A DNA stretch of 64,000 nucleotides from Thermoleptolyngbya sichuanensis A183. GTDB lineage: Bacteria > Cyanobacteriota > Cyanobacteriia > Elainellales > Elainellaceae. Of the stretch, positions 8,501 to 17,050 are shown one piece after another. The DNA is taken from assembly GCF_013177315.1 (NCBI RefSeq), contig NZ_CP053661.1, forward strand, positions 3,472,001 to 3,536,000. The letters are read 5' to 3'. The stretch's first letter is position 1. Each line of letters opens with the position of its first letter. A program made the position numbers and the translations under genes. The notes under the pieces are model-generated. The model was not told the DNA's origin and did no database searches. It saw only the letters and a list, made by a program, of their open reading frames with translations.

Positions 8501-11438
8501 CGACCCAGACACGGGCGACACCCACACCTACACGCTCGTTTCCGGCACAGGCGACACCGACAACGCCAGCTTTACGATTGTCGGCAACCAACTCCGGCTG
8601 AACGTTTCCCCCGACTTTGAAACCAAGAACAGCTATACGATTCGGGTTCGCACGACTGACAGCGGCAACCTCTTCTTCGAGCAGTCGTTCATCATCACCA
8701 TCAACGACATCGACGAAACGCCGCCCAACCAGACCCCAACGGCGATCGCCCTCACGCCAACCAATGTCGATGAAAACGTCCCGGTCGGAACCACCGTCGG
8801 TACGTTCACGACCACCGACCCAGACACAGGCGATACGCATACTTACACGCTTGTCGCAGGGACAGGCGACACCGACAACGCCAGCTTTACGATTGTCGGC
8901 AATCAACTCCGGCTGAACGTTTCCCCCGACTTTGAAACCAAGAACAGCTATACGATTCGGGTTCGCACGACTGACAGCGGCAACCTCTTCTTCGAGCAGT
9001 CGTTCACCATCACCATCAACGATCTGCCAGAAGGGCCGCCACCCGTCAATGAAGCACCCACGGCGATCGCCCTCACGCCAACCAATGTCGATGAAAACGT
9101 CCCGGTCGGAACCACCGTCGGCACATTCACAACCACCGACCCAGACACAGGCGATACGCATACTTACACGCTTGTCGCAGGGACAGGCGACACCGACAAC
9201 GCCAGCTTTACGATTGTCGGCAACCAACTCCGGCTGAACGTTTCCCCCGACTTTGAAACCAAGAACAGCTATACGATTCGGGTTCGCACGACTGACAGCG
9301 GCAACCTCTTCTTCGAGCAGTCGTTCACCATCACCATCAACGATCTGCCAGAAGGGCCGCCGCCACCCGTCAATGAAGCACCCACGGCGATCGCCCTCAC
9401 GCCAACCAATGTCGATGAAAACGTCCCGGTCGGAACCACCGTCGGCACATTCACAACCACCGACCCAGACACGGGCGATACGCATACTTACACGCTTGTC
9501 GCAGGGACAGGCGACACCGACAACGCCAGCTTTACGATTGTCGGCAATCAACTCCGGCTGAACGTTTCCCCCGACTTTGAAACCAAGAACAGCTATACGA
9601 TTCGGGTTCGCACGACTGACAGCGGCAACCTCTTCTTCGAGCAAGTCTTTACGATTACCATCAACGATCTGCCCGAACTTCCACCCGTTGTTAATCAGCC
9701 GCCGACAGACATTGCCCTCAGCAGCCTCAGCGTTCTAGAAAACGTTCCGGCGAACACAATCATCGGCCAGTTCGACAGTTCCGATCCGGATCATTCCAGC
9801 GGGTTTACCTATACGCTGGTCAGCGGCGCAGGCAGTACAGACAACGCTGCGTTTCTGATTGAGGGCGATCGCCTCCGCATTCGGTCTTCGCCCGACTTTG
9901 AAACAAAACGCTCCTACAGCATCCGCGTCCGCACCACCGACCCCAGCGGCGGCAGCTTTGAAAAAGTATTTATCATCAGCGTGCTGGATGTGGATGAAAC
10001 GCCACCCAATGTTTCAGCCTCAATCGTGGTTGACCTAAATGGCACGGCTGCGGGAATCGACTTCAGCATTGGTGCGCCGACGGTTGCGTCGATCAAAGTT
10101 GCCGCGCCAAACGCCACCATTACCAAAACCAGCCCCACTAACCTGACCCAGCTCGTGGTCAACCTGACCAATCCAATAAATGGAGCCAGCGAGCGCCTGA
10201 TCGCCGATGTCAGCGGCACTAACCTGCGAACCAACTATGATCCCACGGGCGTACTCACGATCTGGGGCAGCGCTCCTGCCTCGGTCTATCAGCAAGTTTT
10301 ACGCACCGTCACCTACGAAAACTCGGCGGCTGTTCCAAACACATCGACTCGGACAATTTTTGCCGCTGCCTCCGACGGGCAAACCTTTAGCCCCATTGCC
10401 CGCACCACGCTGAATTTTGTGGGGCTGCGGCAGGTTGATGGCACAGATGGGGACGATGTGCTGGTGACCACGCCGAACACTGACCTGCTTTCGGGCCGAG
10501 CCGGAAACGATATCGTCCGGTCTACACTGGCGAACTTGCGGCAGCAGGACGTGATTCGCGGTGGGCCAGGGGTGGATACCTTTGTGCTGACGGATGGTAC
10601 GGGCACAATCACCGTCAATGTCGGCAACTTCAATAGCCAGCTTCCTGACGTTTCTCCGGGGACGCTGGTCACCGAGTTTGAAGTCTTTGATCTGAGCGGG
10701 TTCCGGGGCAATGCGCTGATGATTGGCGCAGATAATTTTGATGATTATCTGGTGGGCGGCCTTGGCAACGACACGCTGGATGGCGGCACGGGTAACGATA
10801 CGCTCATTGGCGGACCGGGCAATGATGTCTACATTGTCAGGAGTCCAGCGGACACGATTATTGAACGCCCCAACGAAGGCAACGATACGGTACAAGCCGC
10901 CGTGAACTATACGCTGCCGGATCACGTTGAGAATTTGGTGCTGATTGATAACGCCAGAACTGGCACGGGCAACACCCAGAACAACCGCATCACGGGTAAC
11001 GCGCTGAGAAATCTGCTGCGAGGCGGCGCGGGGAACGATACGCTGGTGGGGCTAGCCGGTGCGGATACCCTGCTGGGAGAGGAAGGTAACGACCTGCTGG
11101 ATGGTGGGCGTGGCCGGAACATCCTGACAGGCGGACAGGGACGAGATACGTTTGTGTTTGGCGTGGGCAGGGGGCTGGGTCGCAGCATCGTAACGGACTT
11201 CAATCTGCGTCAAGATCGGATTCTGGTGCGGGGGACGGGGCTATCGGCCGGACGAATTGATGCTGCCCAGTTTATCCGGGGGACAAGTGCTCGTCGCCAG
11301 AGCGATCGCTTCATTTACGATGCCGCTACGGGTCGCCTATTCTTTGACCCCGACGGCACGGGCAGCCAGCGTCAGGTGTTGATTGGCACGCTGAGCAATC
11401 GACCGTCGCTGGGCGCAGGGAATATTATTGTGGGGTAG
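5574..11438 (+). CDS. Giant secreted repeat protein: seven-blade repeat domain, cadherin-like array, RTX C-terminus
   Basis: 1954 residues. Residues about 7-420 contain seven repeats of ~57-60 residues, each with an NTTT..Q start, VAIAPDGSFVVTWSS core and GVYAQRF end, suggesting a seven-bladed propeller. Residues ~420-1475 contain ten cadherin-like domains of ~105 residues; the second to ninth are nearly identical (period 315 bp, then 321 and 324 bp), with signature DENVPVGTTVGTF and DFETKNSYTIRVRTTD. A further immunoglobulin-like segment follows. From ~1620 onward there are RTX calcium-binding nonapeptides such as GGLGNDTLDGGTGND, and the C-terminus has the ITGN, FDPDGTGSQ and LIGTL features of type I secretion substrates. 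There is no N-terminal signal peptide, consistent with type I export. It is probably a surface or extracellular adhesin or matrix protein; no type I exporter is adjacent. The stop codon is inside a 16-bp duplication. Confidence 0.9.
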   Translation: MSSVNFVGSEFPINTITTGSQSTSLLTAEAFSTRAIAVDGSGGFVVVWTGPDGGGSNTGIYARRFDSAGVAQSLFDADSSSLVSTDARINTTTANIQRLASVAADADGNFIVVWESIQDPVTGDSGVYAQRFDKDGNRIGGETQIHTNVLGEQTEVSVAMAPTGEFVVTWTSDVGDGDGTGVFVRRFNSAGVAQPINPPMGPASTNDVQVNTTTDRNQRFSNVAIAPDGSFVVTWSSVLQDGDGYGVYAQRFSSTGARVGPEFPVNTTTASNQQNSHVAIAPDGSFVITWSSENQDGSSWGVYARLFDSNGDPLTGEILVNQFTTGEQRYSTVAMDSDGNFVVTWQSFSQPSETVTTTGIVARRFSRTGTPLGDEFLVNTTTPGDQRFPAVGVAPSGNFVVVWTGPDANGTGVYGQRFSPPTSTAPTDILLTPASFPENSPLDTVIGNLSAIDPDGDIVTNFQLIDSVNFPDNNSFEIQTGSGGPILVLRAAADFETKNSYTIKIRATDPNGLSYDKEVVVAVTNVNEAPTAINLDPQSVDENVPIGTEVGIFTTIDPDFVDTHTYTLVSGTGDTDNASFTIVGNQLRLNVSPDFETKNSYTIRVRTTDSGNLFFEQVFTITINDIDETPPNQAPTAIALTPTNVDENVPVGTTVGTFTTTDPDTGDTHTYTLVAGTGDTDNASFTIVGNQLRLNVSPDFETKDSYTIRVRTTDSGNLFFEQSFTITINDIDETPPNQAPTAIALTPTNVDENVPVGTTVGTFTTTDPDTGDTHTYTLVSGTGDTDNASFTIVGNQLRLNVSPDFETKNSYTIRVRTTDSGNLFFEQSFIITINDIDETPPNQTPTAIALTPTNVDENVPVGTTVGTFTTTDPDTGDTHTYTLVSGTGDTDNASFTIVGNQLRLNVSPDFETKNSYTIRVRTTDSGNLFFEQSFIITINDIDETPPNQTPTAIALTPTNVDENVPVGTTVGTFTTTDPDTGDTHTYTLVSGTGDTDNASFTIVGNQLRLNVSPDFETKNSYTIRVRTTDSGNLFFEQSFIITINDIDETPPNQTPTAIALTPTNVDENVPVGTTVGTFTTTDPDTGDTHTYTLVAGTGDTDNASFTIVGNQLRLNVSPDFETKNSYTIRVRTTDSGNLFFEQSFTITINDLPEGPPPVNEAPTAIALTPTNVDENVPVGTTVGTFTTTDPDTGDTHTYTLVAGTGDTDNASFTIVGNQLRLNVSPDFETKNSYTIRVRTTDSGNLFFEQSFTITINDLPEGPPPPVNEAPTAIALTPTNVDENVPVGTTVGTFTTTDPDTGDTHTYTLVAGTGDTDNASFTIVGNQLRLNVSPDFETKNSYTIRVRTTDSGNLFFEQVFTITINDLPELPPVVNQPPTDIALSSLSVLENVPANTIIGQFDSSDPDHSSGFTYTLVSGAGSTDNAAFLIEGDRLRIRSSPDFETKRSYSIRVRTTDPSGGSFEKVFIISVLDVDETPPNVSASIVVDLNGTAAGIDFSIGAPTVASIKVAAPNATITKTSPTNLTQLVVNLTNPINGASERLIADVSGTNLRTNYDPTGVLTIWGSAPASVYQQVLRTVTYENSAAVPNTSTRTIFAAASDGQTFSPIARTTLNFVGLRQVDGTDGDDVLVTTPNTDLLSGRAGNDIVRSTLANLRQQDVIRGGPGVDTFVLTDGTGTITVNVGNFNSQLPDVSPGTLVTEFEVFDLSGFRGNALMIGADNFDDYLVGGLGNDTLDGGTGNDTLIGGPGNDVYIVRSPADTIIERPNEGNDTVQAAVNYTLPDHVENLVLIDNARTGTGNTQNNRITGNALRNLLRGGAGNDTLVGLAGADTLLGEEGNDLLDGGRGRNILTGGQGRDTFVFGVGRGLGRSIVTDFNLRQDRILVRGTGLSAGRIDAAQFIRGTSARRQSDRFIYDAATGRLFFDPDGTGSQRQVLIGTLSNRPSLGAGNIIVG
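6843..10010 (+). repeat. Cadherin-like tandem repeat array within the RTX gene
   Basis: Ten units of about 315 bp. The units from about 7155 to 9680 are nearly identical at the nucleotide level, differing at scattered third-position-like sites and in the linker (TPPNQAP, TPPNQTP, EGPPPVNEAP, EGPPPPVNEAP). The first (6843-7155) and last (9690-10010) units are divergent. Such a pattern suggests recent expansion by unequal exchange, and the copy number may vary between strains or be mis-assembled. Confidence 0.9.
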
Positions 11439-11455
11439 GATTATTGTGGGGTAGG
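11424..11455. repeat. Exact 16-bp direct duplication across a stop codon
   Basis: The 16-mer ATTATTGTGGGGTAGG occurs twice head to tail. The first copy contains the last codons and the TAG stop of the RTX gene; the second repeats them just downstream. Confidence 0.9.
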
Positions 11456-11499
11456 TTTGCATAGCCCATCGCATTCGCATTATGGAGCGAGGTATAGCC

Positions 11500-12174
11500 A
11501 TGACCCACACCCTTGCTGAGCCGGAGGTTTATCAGGGACAGTTTGGTGAGTTCACGATTACGAAGGGCGATCGCCTGGGGGTCGTCCTATATCGGGCGGC
11601 GCTGATGGTGGCGGCGCTGTGTTTTGATGTGGGCACGGGGCTGGTGCTGGGGCGCGGCGACGACCCGACGGTGCTGCGGTGGCTGAGTCCGCTATATACG
11701 CTGTTTTCGCTGGCGCTGGGCGCGAGTCTGCTGCTGATTCACATTTATATGAAGCCGCTGCATCGGGCGCTCCAGGCGTTTTGGCTGGTGGGGGCGATCG
11801 CGGCGATCGCCGTTGCCCACCTGTATCCAGAGCCATTCGTGCAGTCAGTCTATCTGCACCCGCAGACCCTTCTGGGCGTGGGGTTTACTTTTGCTGCGCT
11901 GACGGGCATTTTCTTCAAAGAAGCGTTTTGCTTTAACCGTCTGGAAACGAAACTGCTCACGCCCCTGGTGCCGCTGCTGCTGCTGGGTCACCTAGCGGGG
12001 GTATTGTCACCGGGCATCGAGAGCAAGCTGCTATTGGTCTGGGCGATCTTGATGCTAATCTTTGCGGTGCGAAAGTGTGTCCAGGCAATCCCGCCGGATA
12101 TCGGCGACAAGAGCGTGTTTGAATATCTCCGGCAGGAAAGCCAGGTCGCTAAATCAGCTAAATCAGCCGATTAG
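11500..12174 (+). CDS. DUF2301 family integral membrane protein
   Basis: About 224 residues from the ATG at 11500, chosen because a purine-rich GGAGCGAGG lies 8-9 bases upstream; an in-frame ATG at 11482 would place this site inside the gene. The protein has roughly six or seven hydrophobic helices and motifs of the cyanobacterial DUF2301 family: DRLGVVLYRAALMVAALCFD near the N-terminus, HPQTLLGVGFTFAALTGIFF, and EAFCFNRLETKLLTPLVPLLLLG. The function of the family is not known to me. It follows the RTX gene by about 60 bp on the same strand, but the short duplication between them argues against a simple conserved operon. Confidence 0.85.
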   Translation: MTHTLAEPEVYQGQFGEFTITKGDRLGVVLYRAALMVAALCFDVGTGLVLGRGDDPTVLRWLSPLYTLFSLALGASLLLIHIYMKPLHRALQAFWLVGAIAAIAVAHLYPEPFVQSVYLHPQTLLGVGFTFAALTGIFFKEAFCFNRLETKLLTPLVPLLLLGHLAGVLSPGIESKLLLVWAILMLIFAVRKCVQAIPPDIGDKSVFEYLRQESQVAKSAKSAD

Positions 12175-12206
12175 GTAAGCTGACCCATGAGCTGAATCGG
12201 GTGCGC

Positions 12207-13103
12207 CTAAAGAACTGAGTAGACGACAAAATCCGCAAAATCAGCATGAACCGAGCGCGGCGTTGCCCAGGAGGGGTCTTCTCCGCCAAAGAAGGTAGAA
12301 AACAGGATGCCGTCGATCTGAAGCTCTGGCACGGTGCGGAATGTCACACCCTGCTTGTCTAAAACCTGACGGCCGTTGAACCAGACACGGATGCGGCCAT
12401 TCGCCTGACCAGGCGTATTTAGCGTCACTTCCTGATCGATGCGATGCCAAACGCCCGTGCTAAAGCGCCAGTTGCCCCGCCCAATCGAGGTGCCATAGCC
12501 CCGGCTGGTTGGCAAATAGGCATAGACTTCCCCTGCGCCATTCTGCCGCCACATAAATCGGGTTGAGAACCCATCGGTGCCATTGGGAATGCTGCCACCC
12601 GTATTGCCTCTGCCGCCATAGAGTCCGGGCAGCTTGCCGCCGCGCACAAAGCTGAAATTGCTGGAAAACCGCACAGCATAGCTGAGCCGCACTGCTTCCT
12701 GGGGGCCAATGGGCAAGCGAGCGAAGAACTGGCTGCCGCCCAAGGGCACGTTATATCGGCTCACGGCTCCGGGGCTGATTGAACCCTGGGGATAGCGGAC
12801 GCGCAGGAACAGGGGATGAGTACCGCCCCGTTCGCTTGCGATCTGTCGATTTTGCGGGCCAAAGCCGCCGCGCGTCTGCACACCCCAGCGCTGTTCCCAG
12901 CCTTGTCCAAAGTTGCCGCGCCACAAAACTCGCGATTGAGTCGTCGCACGGCTGAGCAAAGTAGGATGGGAGGATTCTGCTGACGGTGCAGCGTCAGTGA
13001 GATTGGCTGTACCAGAAACTGCAAGCGGCGTGTATGAGCAGCTTGTAGCTGCTGCCAGCAGGGCGATCGCCCACCGTGGAAATCTTGCCTGAACTTGTGT
13101 CAT
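12207..13103 (-). CDS. Secreted polysaccharide lyase-like protein
   Basis: 298 residues with a signal peptide (basic start, AIALLAAATS core). From about residue 60 it resembles the family 14-type polysaccharide lyase jelly-roll fold: RVLWRGNFGQGWEQRWG, LRVRYPQGSISPG, LSYAVRFSSNFSFVRGGKLPG, FSTRFMWRQNGAGEVYAYLP, and ILFSTFFGGEDPSWATP near the end. Family members cut uronic-acid polymers such as alginate or glucuronan by beta-elimination; the substrate here cannot be read from sequence. It is transcribed towards the DUF2301 gene and is probably periplasmic or extracellular. Length agrees with a one-domain enzyme. Confidence 0.8.
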   Translation of the reverse strand: MTQVQARFPRWAIALLAAATSCSYTPLAVSGTANLTDAAPSAESSHPTLLSRATTQSRVLWRGNFGQGWEQRWGVQTRGGFGPQNRQIASERGGTHPLFLRVRYPQGSISPGAVSRYNVPLGGSQFFARLPIGPQEAVRLSYAVRFSSNFSFVRGGKLPGLYGGRGNTGGSIPNGTDGFSTRFMWRQNGAGEVYAYLPTSRGYGTSIGRGNWRFSTGVWHRIDQEVTLNTPGQANGRIRVWFNGRQVLDKQGVTFRTVPELQIDGILFSTFFGGEDPSWATPRSVHADFADFVVYSVL

Positions 13104-13518
13104 GGTTTATCAATCCAGCAACGACTTTCATTGAAGAAGTTGAGTAGGGTCAGCGGCCAGGCGCAGACGCTCAGCTTCTCGAACTCTTTTACAAATGATT
13201 TGAAATCTTTACAGGCAAGTTTCTGTGAAGATGTGGAGAGAAGACGTGGAAGCTCCGGGGTTCAGGAGGGACCGATTCTCGATTTCGGATTTGCGATTTG
13301 GCTTGCCAGCCAAGGGGCTGCGGGGCTTTCCGCAGTTTCACCTGTAGCGTCGCTCAGGAGAATTGATATCAGAACTCGAAACTCTCGCAGTTCCAAGCCC
13401 CCTCGCGCCTGCATTGCAGAGCAACAATCCTCAACTTCCGCCACCGCAAGCTTTTACAGTTTGTAACGTTTGCATTGAGCCGGGGGGCCAACCCACGCCG
13501 TAGACTTGATGAATGCAT

Positions 13519-13563
13519 GGCACTTGGCTTCTTGGCACTTGGCTTCTTGGCACTTGGCTTCTG
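13519..13563. repeat. 15-bp tandem repeat, three copies
   Basis: The unit GGCACTTGGCTTCTT is repeated three times with only the last copy diverging at its end. Confidence 0.9.
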
Positions 13564-13616
13564 GCTGTGCTTGCTTCTAGTCTTATATTCAGGGCGCACC
13601 CCAGTTCTGCAAGTTT

Positions 13617-13711
13617 GCCCTCATCCCCCAGCCCCTTCTCCCAAAGCGGGAGAAGGGGAGCCGGATTGGAAGTCCCTCTCCCGCTTTGGGAGAGGGATTT
13701 AGGGTGAGGGG
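13617..13711. repeat. Interspersed hairpin repeat, family C, copy 1
   Basis: Contains two hairpins, CCCTTCTCCCAAAGCGGGAGAAGGGG and CCCTCTCCCGCTTTGGGAGAGGG in outline, enclosed by GCCCTCATCCCCCAGC and TTAGGGTGAGGG. Related copies lie at 38243-38331, 48495-48592 and, inverted, 54884-54966. Confidence 0.8.
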
Positions 13712-13775
13712 TACAAAAGTGGGATGCACCCTATCTCCAGCTTCATCCTTCATACACAGGTCTTTTTTAAGAACT

Positions 13776-14765
13776 ATGTTTCCCATTCAGCGTCCTCGTC
13801 GTCTCCGCAGTCATCCCCAGTTGCGCCGCATGGTCAGCGAAACGGTGCTGAACACCAGCGACCTGATCTATCCGCTGTTTGCGGTGCCGGGGGAGGGAAT
13901 GGCGACCGAGGTGCGGTCGATGCCGGGGGTGTACCAACTGTCGATCGACAAAATCGTAGAGGAAGCAAAAGAAGTCTACGACTTGGGCATTCCTGCCATC
14001 ATTCTGTTTGGCATTCCCGCCGACAAGGACACCGACGCGACGGGGGCGTGGCACGATCACGGCATTGTGCAACTGGCGGCAACGGCGGTGAAGGAAGCCG
14101 TGCCCGACCTGATTGTGATTGTCGATACCTGCCTGTGTGAATACACCTCCCACGGGCATTGCGGCTATCTGGAGGTGGGCGACCTGACGGGGCGCGTGCT
14201 GAACGACCCAACACTGGAGCTACTCAAGAAAACCGCCGTCTCGCAGGCAAAGGCAGGAGCGGATATCATCGCGCCGTCGGGGATGATGGATGGCTTTGTC
14301 AAGGCGATCCGCGAGGGGCTAGACGAAGGCGGGTTTCAAGATATTCCGATTCTGTCCTACGCGGCGAAGTATGCGTCGGCGTATTACGGCCCGTTCCGCG
14401 ATGCGGCCGAGTCATCTCCGCAATTTGGCGATCGCCGCACCTATCAGATGGACCCTGGCAATCGCCGCGAAGCCCTGAAGGAAATTGAGCTAGACATTGC
14501 CGAAGGGGCAGACATGTTGATGGTCAAACCTGCGCTGTCCTATATGGACATCATCTGGCAGGTCAAGCAGGCATCCAACCTGCCTGTCGCGGCGTATAAC
14601 GTTTCAGGCGAGTACGCTATGATCAAGGCAGCCGCTCTCAATGGCTGGATTGACGAGCAGCGCGTCGTTTTGGAAACGCTCACGAGTTTTAAGCGTGCTG
14701 GGGCAGACTTGATTCTGACTTACCACGCAAAAGATGCCGCCCGCTGGCTGGCTTCTGGCTCGTAG
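13776..14765 (+). CDS. hemB: Porphobilinogen synthase (delta-aminolevulinic acid dehydratase)
   Basis: 329 residues from the ATG at 13776, which gives the conserved start [14 protein letters not shown]; longer frames upstream run through the hairpin repeat and are not credible. The enzyme condenses two 5-aminolevulinate molecules to porphobilinogen for heme, chlorophyll and bilin synthesis. The metal-binding segment [14 protein letters not shown] has Cys119, Cys121 and Cys129, indicating the zinc-dependent type. The two active-site lysines are visible in SYAAKYAS (Lys198) and [11 protein letters not shown] (Lys251). The length and all motifs match the family. It appears monocistronic. A hairpin repeat ends about 65 bp before the start. 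Confidence 0.97.
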   Translation: MFPIQRPRRLRSHPQLRRMVSETVLNTSDLIYPLFAVPGEGMATEVRSMPGVYQLSIDKIVEEAKEVYDLGIPAIILFGIPADKDTDATGAWHDHGIVQLAATAVKEAVPDLIVIVDTCLCEYTSHGHCGYLEVGDLTGRVLNDPTLELLKKTAVSQAKAGADIIAPSGMMDGFVKAIREGLDEGGFQDIPILSYAAKYASAYYGPFRDAAESSPQFGDRRTYQMDPGNRREALKEIELDIAEGADMLMVKPALSYMDIIWQVKQASNLPVAAYNVSGEYAMIKAAALNGWIDEQRVVLETLTSFKRAGADLILTYHAKDAARWLASGS

Positions 14766-15575
14766 CATCTGCCCTTTAACCATTCACCTTCCCAATCCTG
14801 ACCTTCCTGGCCCTCTACCCAGGTAGCTCTAGCACGGGTTTTCTTCGGCATCATCGCTCGGCTTCTGTTACGGTTCGACGTTTGCTTCGGAGACTTGAAA
14901 GCTGGGGTGCTTCGCTTTGCCAGGGTGCCAGTTTAGTTCAGATATCGTTTAGGCCTGAATAGGCGCTTTAAGCGCCGATTTTCGGCATTTAGTTCAGCAG
15001 GATTTTAAGTAGGCGCTTGTTTTCGTGAAGCAGGCGCAGGAATACTTGTAATCCTGGCTAGATGGCCTAGAATTGACAATATTCTGTAGGCATAAAACTC
15101 TAAGTGGACAGAATCTTAACTGTCCTATCTGCTGATCAAGGGCATAAGTTTGCCAGGACGCAGAGGAGATTTTGAGTAGCCTGTAGATGTTGCCTTGCGG
15201 AGCGATCGCCACAAGCCCCCTGTATCGACGGGCGATCGCACAATTTGCTCTCAACCCAAGCCTCTACGGTTGATTTTTACTACTTTTTCCTGATAGAGGA
15301 AACTCCTTTTGTAGGGAGGATTTTAGGAATTCCATCCTTCTGTCTGGTTTTCGTCCAGACTAGTCTTCGGCCAAAAGGTAGCAAGCAGAAGGTGGCAAGG
15401 AGATCAAAACCGCATCTACAGTTCACCGGTTCGAGAATTGCTGCTCATAGATGATGATCACAAGTTGCTGAATCACAAATTGCTGAACTGATGTAGAAAC
15501 GGGTCTCTTTAGAAACTGGTCTTTTATTCTTTTACAGGTCGCGGCTCTGAGACGCTGCGTGTTCTTTGTTGATTT
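14766..15575. other. Long intergenic region without a recognised gene
   Basis: About 800 bp downstream of hemB. Frames here are short and have no recognisable similarity. Two HIP1 sites lie near 15200 and 15232. I see no tRNA cloverleaf; a GGTTCGAGAAT stretch at 15429 looks like a T-loop but lacks the rest. Confidence 0.5.
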
Positions 15576-15794
15576 ATGAAATACACGATTACTCATACCG
15601 GAACGGACTGGTTGCTGAAAATCTGGGAACCTGCGCCTGTTGACAGCGCACGAGATCTGCCGTTTCTTTACAAAATCAAGTTGCGGTTTAGCTCTGAGAA
15701 AGAAGCGTTGATGGTGCTTGACCACTACAAGATGCTCTACTCAGGCACGAGCCATCTAGAGATATCAGACATGGGGGCGCTCATGGCAGTCTAG
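15576..15794 (+). CDS. Small hypothetical protein
   Basis: 72 residues beginning MKYTITHTGTDWLLKIWEP. The composition (alternating hydrophobic and charged residues, with a helix-like EKEALMVLDHYKMLY) looks like a real small soluble protein with a beta-beta-alpha pattern. No family is recognised and no clear ribosome-binding site is seen. The stop codon abuts a 20-bp direct duplication. Confidence 0.5.
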   Translation: MKYTITHTGTDWLLKIWEPAPVDSARDLPFLYKIKLRFSSEKEALMVLDHYKMLYSGTSHLEISDMGALMAV

Positions 15795-15985
15795 ATTGAC
15801 TAGATTAATTGTGATTGACTAGATTAATTGTGCCCAGATTAATTGGGTTTAGAAACGGTGAGTGGCGATTCCCAAGATTCCCAAAAAGATTGCTTCGGGA
15901 AAGATTGCTTAGGGACTATTCTAGAAACTGCTCTAGAACTCTAGAGAAATTGCTCTAGAACTCTAGAAATTGCTCTAGCAATCAC
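15792..15985. repeat. Short direct duplications including iterated TCTAGA
   Basis: A 20-bp unit (GATTGACTAGATTAATTGTG) occurs twice at 15794-15833. Then at 15919-15980 five TCTAGA palindromes lie within about 60 bp in repeated GCTCTAGAACTCTAGA-like units. The rest, to 16119, shows no gene. Confidence 0.75.
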
Positions 15986-16119
15986 TCCCACTTCTTCTTT
16001 CCTGAAACACTTCACTCATCCGAACACAATCCGAAAAGAAGTCAGTCCCCTTTTGCAAAGTTTCTGCCAAGCCTTTTGTTCGGTTCTGCGGTTGCAGGGT
16101 TTCTCTTTTGCGTAGGTTC

Positions 16120-16893
16120 CTAGGGGCGGCGATGGGCCATTGTGGTACTCGCCTGAGCTACAGGCATGAGAATTACGTCGTTGATATTGACATGGGCGGG
16201 GCGCGTGGCGCAGTACAGCACTACATCGGCAATGTCCTCAGCCGTTAGCGGTGTAAGCCCTTGGTATACCTTGCGAGCGCGATCGCCATCTCCATGAAAC
16301 CGCACCTCGCTAAACTCGGTTTCCACCATGCCCGGATCAATCGAGGTAATTCGCACAGCGGTTCCCAATAAATCCAGCTTGAGGCACTCCGTCAGGCTTT
16401 TGACGGCGGCCTTCGTGGCACAATACACATTGCCGCCGGGATAGGGCTGGTGTCCGGCGATGGAGCCGATGTTGATCACATGGCCGCGATCGCGCTGCAC
16501 CATCCCAGGGAGAATCGCCCGCGTAACGTAGAGCAACCCCTTCACGTTGGTGTCGATCATTTCTTCCCAGTCTTGCACCTGGCCTTCGTGGAGCTTGTCT
16601 AGCCCCCGGCTTAGCCCTGCATTGTTCACCAAAATATCGACCGCCGCCCAGTCTTTGGGCAGTGCGCTCAGCGTAGACTCGACCCTGGGGCGATCGCCCA
16701 CATCCAGTTGCAGCAGCAGCGTCTCCGTTCCAAACTGGGTCTTGAGCGCGGCTGCTAGCTCCTCTAGCCGCTCCAATCGCCGCGCTACCAGAATGAGCCG
16801 CGCCCCTGCCTCCGCAAAAAAATGGGCACAAGCCGCACCAATGCCGCTGCTTGCACCCGTAATCAGAACAATTTGGTTTTGGATAGAAGCCAT
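16120..16893 (-). CDS. SDR-family NAD(P)-dependent oxidoreductase
   Basis: 257 residues of the classical short-chain dehydrogenase/reductase type. The cofactor motif TGASSGIG is at residues 12-19, NNAG at 90-93, the catalytic Ser at 144, and YCATK at 157-161 gives the catalytic Tyr and Lys. Arg38-Arg39 after the second strand suggests NADP preference. The overall pattern (MIDTNVKGLLYVTRAILPGM, GHVINIGSIAGHQPYPGGNVY, ITSIDPGMVETEFSEVRF) matches the YdfG-like 3-hydroxy-acid/serine dehydrogenase branch; the exact substrate is unknown. It is transcribed leftward as a probable single gene. The ATG used gives the standard family start. Confidence 0.9.
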   Translation of the reverse strand: MASIQNQIVLITGASSGIGAACAHFFAEAGARLILVARRLERLEELAAALKTQFGTETLLLQLDVGDRPRVESTLSALPKDWAAVDILVNNAGLSRGLDKLHEGQVQDWEEMIDTNVKGLLYVTRAILPGMVQRDRGHVINIGSIAGHQPYPGGNVYCATKAAVKSLTECLKLDLLGTAVRITSIDPGMVETEFSEVRFHGDGDRARKVYQGLTPLTAEDIADVVLYCATRPAHVNINDVILMPVAQASTTMAHRRP

Positions 16894-16973
16894 TGGAGGG
16901 GTCAGGTTTTAGGAATCCGGATTCATCCTATCACCCGCCCCGGCTTTCCCTTGCCGGAACCCTCGCTCGTAAG

Positions 16974-17050
16974 CCTAAGCCGTGATCCTAAGCCGTGATC
17001 CTAAGCCGTGATCCCCAGCCATGCTCCTAAGCCGCTGCTCCTAAGCCGTT
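16974..17050. repeat. 13-bp tandem repeat running into the end of rpe
   Basis: About six units of CCTAAGCCGTGAT, three exact and the others degenerate. The right end overlaps the stop codon and last codons of rpe. Confidence 0.85.

Larger units (their letters stand above)
13104..13775. other. Intergenic region upstream of hemB with repeats
   Basis: No gene recognised. It contains a 15-bp tandem repeat (13519-13563, unit GGCACTTGGCTTCTT, three copies) and an interspersed hairpin repeat (13617-13711). The promoters of the leftward lyase-like gene and of hemB must both lie here. Confidence 0.5.

Noticed and set aside
6972-9644. 890-codon open frame on the minus strand inside the RTX gene
   Set aside because: It is a mirror of the cadherin-like repeats: one stop-free antisense unit copied many times. 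Its product is repetitive with no family likeness, and the + frame is clearly coding.
5574-11438. RTX giant protein as the substrate of the TpsB translocator at 30119-31903
   Set aside because: The protein has RTX repeats and a type I secretion C-terminus and lacks a signal peptide and N-terminal TPS domain.
15420-15460. T-loop-like GGTTCGAGAAT suggesting a tRNA
   Set aside because: No flanking stem, no D-arm, anticodon arm or acceptor stem can be formed around it.
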